DNA of 6,289 bases from Rhodobiaceae bacterium (GTDB lineage: Bacteria; Pseudomonadota; Alphaproteobacteria; Parvibaculales; Parvibaculaceae): NCBI GenBank assembly GCA_002401305.2, contig NVSO02000016.1:1-6289 (forward strand), read 5' to 3'. Both the position numbers and the translations under genes were made by a program. Under the pieces are notes generated by a model. That model was not told where the DNA came from. It saw nothing but the letters and a program-made list of their open reading frames with translations, and did not search any database. Position 1 is the first letter of the stretch, and the number at the start of each line of letters is the position of its first letter. Of this stretch, positions 5,834 through 6,289 are shown in pieces.

Positions 5834-6210
5834 AGATGTTGATGGCGGTCGCCGTGGGGGGCGCTGTAGGGGCCTCGGCTCGGTATTTATTCGCGTCGCA
5901 GGCGCTGCGACTGATGGGGCCTAACTTCCCGTGGGGAACGATCGGGGTCAATCTCATCGGGGCGTTTTTGATGGGGGTGCTTATTGAGCTGTTGGCTTTG
6001 CGGCTTTCGGTGAGCCCTGAGATGCGTGTGTTCTTGGTTACGGGTGTGCTGGGTGGTTTTACGACCTTCTCAGCTTTTTCGCTCGATATTGCAAATATGT
6101 TGGAACGTAAAGATGTGGCCTTAGCAGGTCTCTATGCGTTTGGTTCTTTGGGCGGCGGTGTCGTCGCTTTATTCTTTGGTCTTTGGTTGGTTCGGACGGT
6201 GTTGTCATGA
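5830..6210 (+). CDS. crcB: Fluoride ion channel CrcB/Fluc
   Basis: CrcB (126 aa, normal length) is a small inner-membrane channel that lets fluoride leave the cell; it works as a dual-topology homodimer. Four hydrophobic helices are visible at about 3-24, 35-57, 66-89 and 96-122. Family motifs are GGAVGASARYLF (10-21), TIGVNLIGAFLMG (37-49) with the conserved Asn41, and GVLGGFTTFSAFSLD (72-86), whose Phe80 and Phe83 correspond to the pore phenylalanines and whose G75-T79 segment is the helix break that holds the central Na+. The ATG overlaps the rarA stop as ATGA (5830-5833) and is preceded by AGGAG at 5817-5821, spaced 8 nt. A TTG at 5800 lies upstream of that site and is rejected. There is no room for a fluoride riboswitch between rarA and crcB. 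Only one copy is seen in the window. Confidence 0.96.
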   Translation: MKMLMAVAVGGAVGASARYLFASQALRLMGPNFPWGTIGVNLIGAFLMGVLIELLALRLSVSPEMRVFLVTGVLGGFTTFSAFSLDIANMLERKDVALAGLYAFGSLGGGVVALFFGLWLVRTVLS

Positions 6211-6289
6211 GTGGTGTAGCGAAAATTATTGTACGGAAAGATGACGATGACATCCGTGTGGATCGGTGGTTCAAACGCCACTATCCAGA
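6207..6289 (+). CDS. rluC: RluA-family (RluC-like) 23S rRNA pseudouridine synthase, N-terminal fragment
   Basis: Only the first 27 codons are present; the gene runs off the window. The visible residues, with DIRVDRWFKRHYP at 15-27, match the start of the S4-like RNA-binding domain (the R.DRWF.RHYP pattern) found at the N-terminus of RluC-type pseudouridine synthases, which convert specific uridines of 23S rRNA to pseudouridine. The ATG overlaps the crcB stop as ATGA (6207-6210), suggesting translational coupling. No good Shine-Dalgarno lies before it, which fits coupled initiation. The catalytic domain is not visible, so RluC versus another RluA-family member, and the target uridines, remain open. 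The family call rests on this short motif plus gene order. Confidence 0.8.
   Translation, partial: MSGVAKIIVRKDDDDIRVDRWFKRHYP

Noticed and set aside
1..6289. CRISPR array, insertion sequence, toxin-antitoxin or phage defence system
   Set aside because: No regularly spaced repeats, transposase motifs, terminal inverted repeats or unknown gene pairs were seen; every sizeable + strand gene belongs to a known housekeeping family.

Overview
The window reads as an ordinary chromosomal stretch of an alphaproteobacterium, most probably a member of the Rhodobacterales (marine Roseobacter-type). The evidence is the protein sequences (S13, S11, RpoA and L17 with an acidic L17 tail) and the gene order adk / rpsM-rpsK-rpoA-rplQ / Do-type protease / rarA / crcB / RluA-family pseudouridine synthase. 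The lineage call comes from recognising sequences and gene order, not from a search. All genes lie on the + strand, and I see no mobile element, CRISPR array, tRNA or rRNA.

Region 1 (1-2859) is the end of the large ribosomal protein cluster. The 3' end of adk (1-153) is followed by a 204-bp gap. That gap holds a near-consensus sigma-70 promoter (195-222) with a GC-rich discriminator, then a leader with two predicted hairpins, one of which covers the rpsM ribosome binding site. Next come rpsM (S13), rpsK (S11), rpoA (RNA polymerase alpha subunit) and rplQ (L17). rpsD, which lies between rpsK and rpoA in E. coli, is absent. The 133-bp rpsK-rpoA gap instead holds three consecutive predicted stem-loops, the last followed by TTTT. 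A strong intrinsic terminator (2827-2859) closes the unit.

Region 2 (2860-6289) has a different character: short or overlapping junctions and non-ribosomal housekeeping or stress genes. A Do-type (DegP/DegQ) periplasmic serine protease with an intact catalytic triad and two PDZ domains follows a 136-bp gap with only a weak promoter candidate. Then come rarA (AAA+ replication/recombination factor), crcB (Fluc fluoride channel) and the start of an RluC-like 23S rRNA pseudouridine synthase that is cut off by the window end. rarA-crcB and crcB-rluC both join through 4-nt ATGA overlaps, which suggests translational coupling.

Functionally, the first half makes core ribosome and polymerase parts and the second half handles envelope protein quality control, fork maintenance, fluoride export and rRNA modification. 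I found no novel multi-gene system. The points worth a second look are regulatory: the rpsM leader structures, the triple hairpin before rpoA, and how crcB is expressed with no room for a fluoride riboswitch directly upstream.
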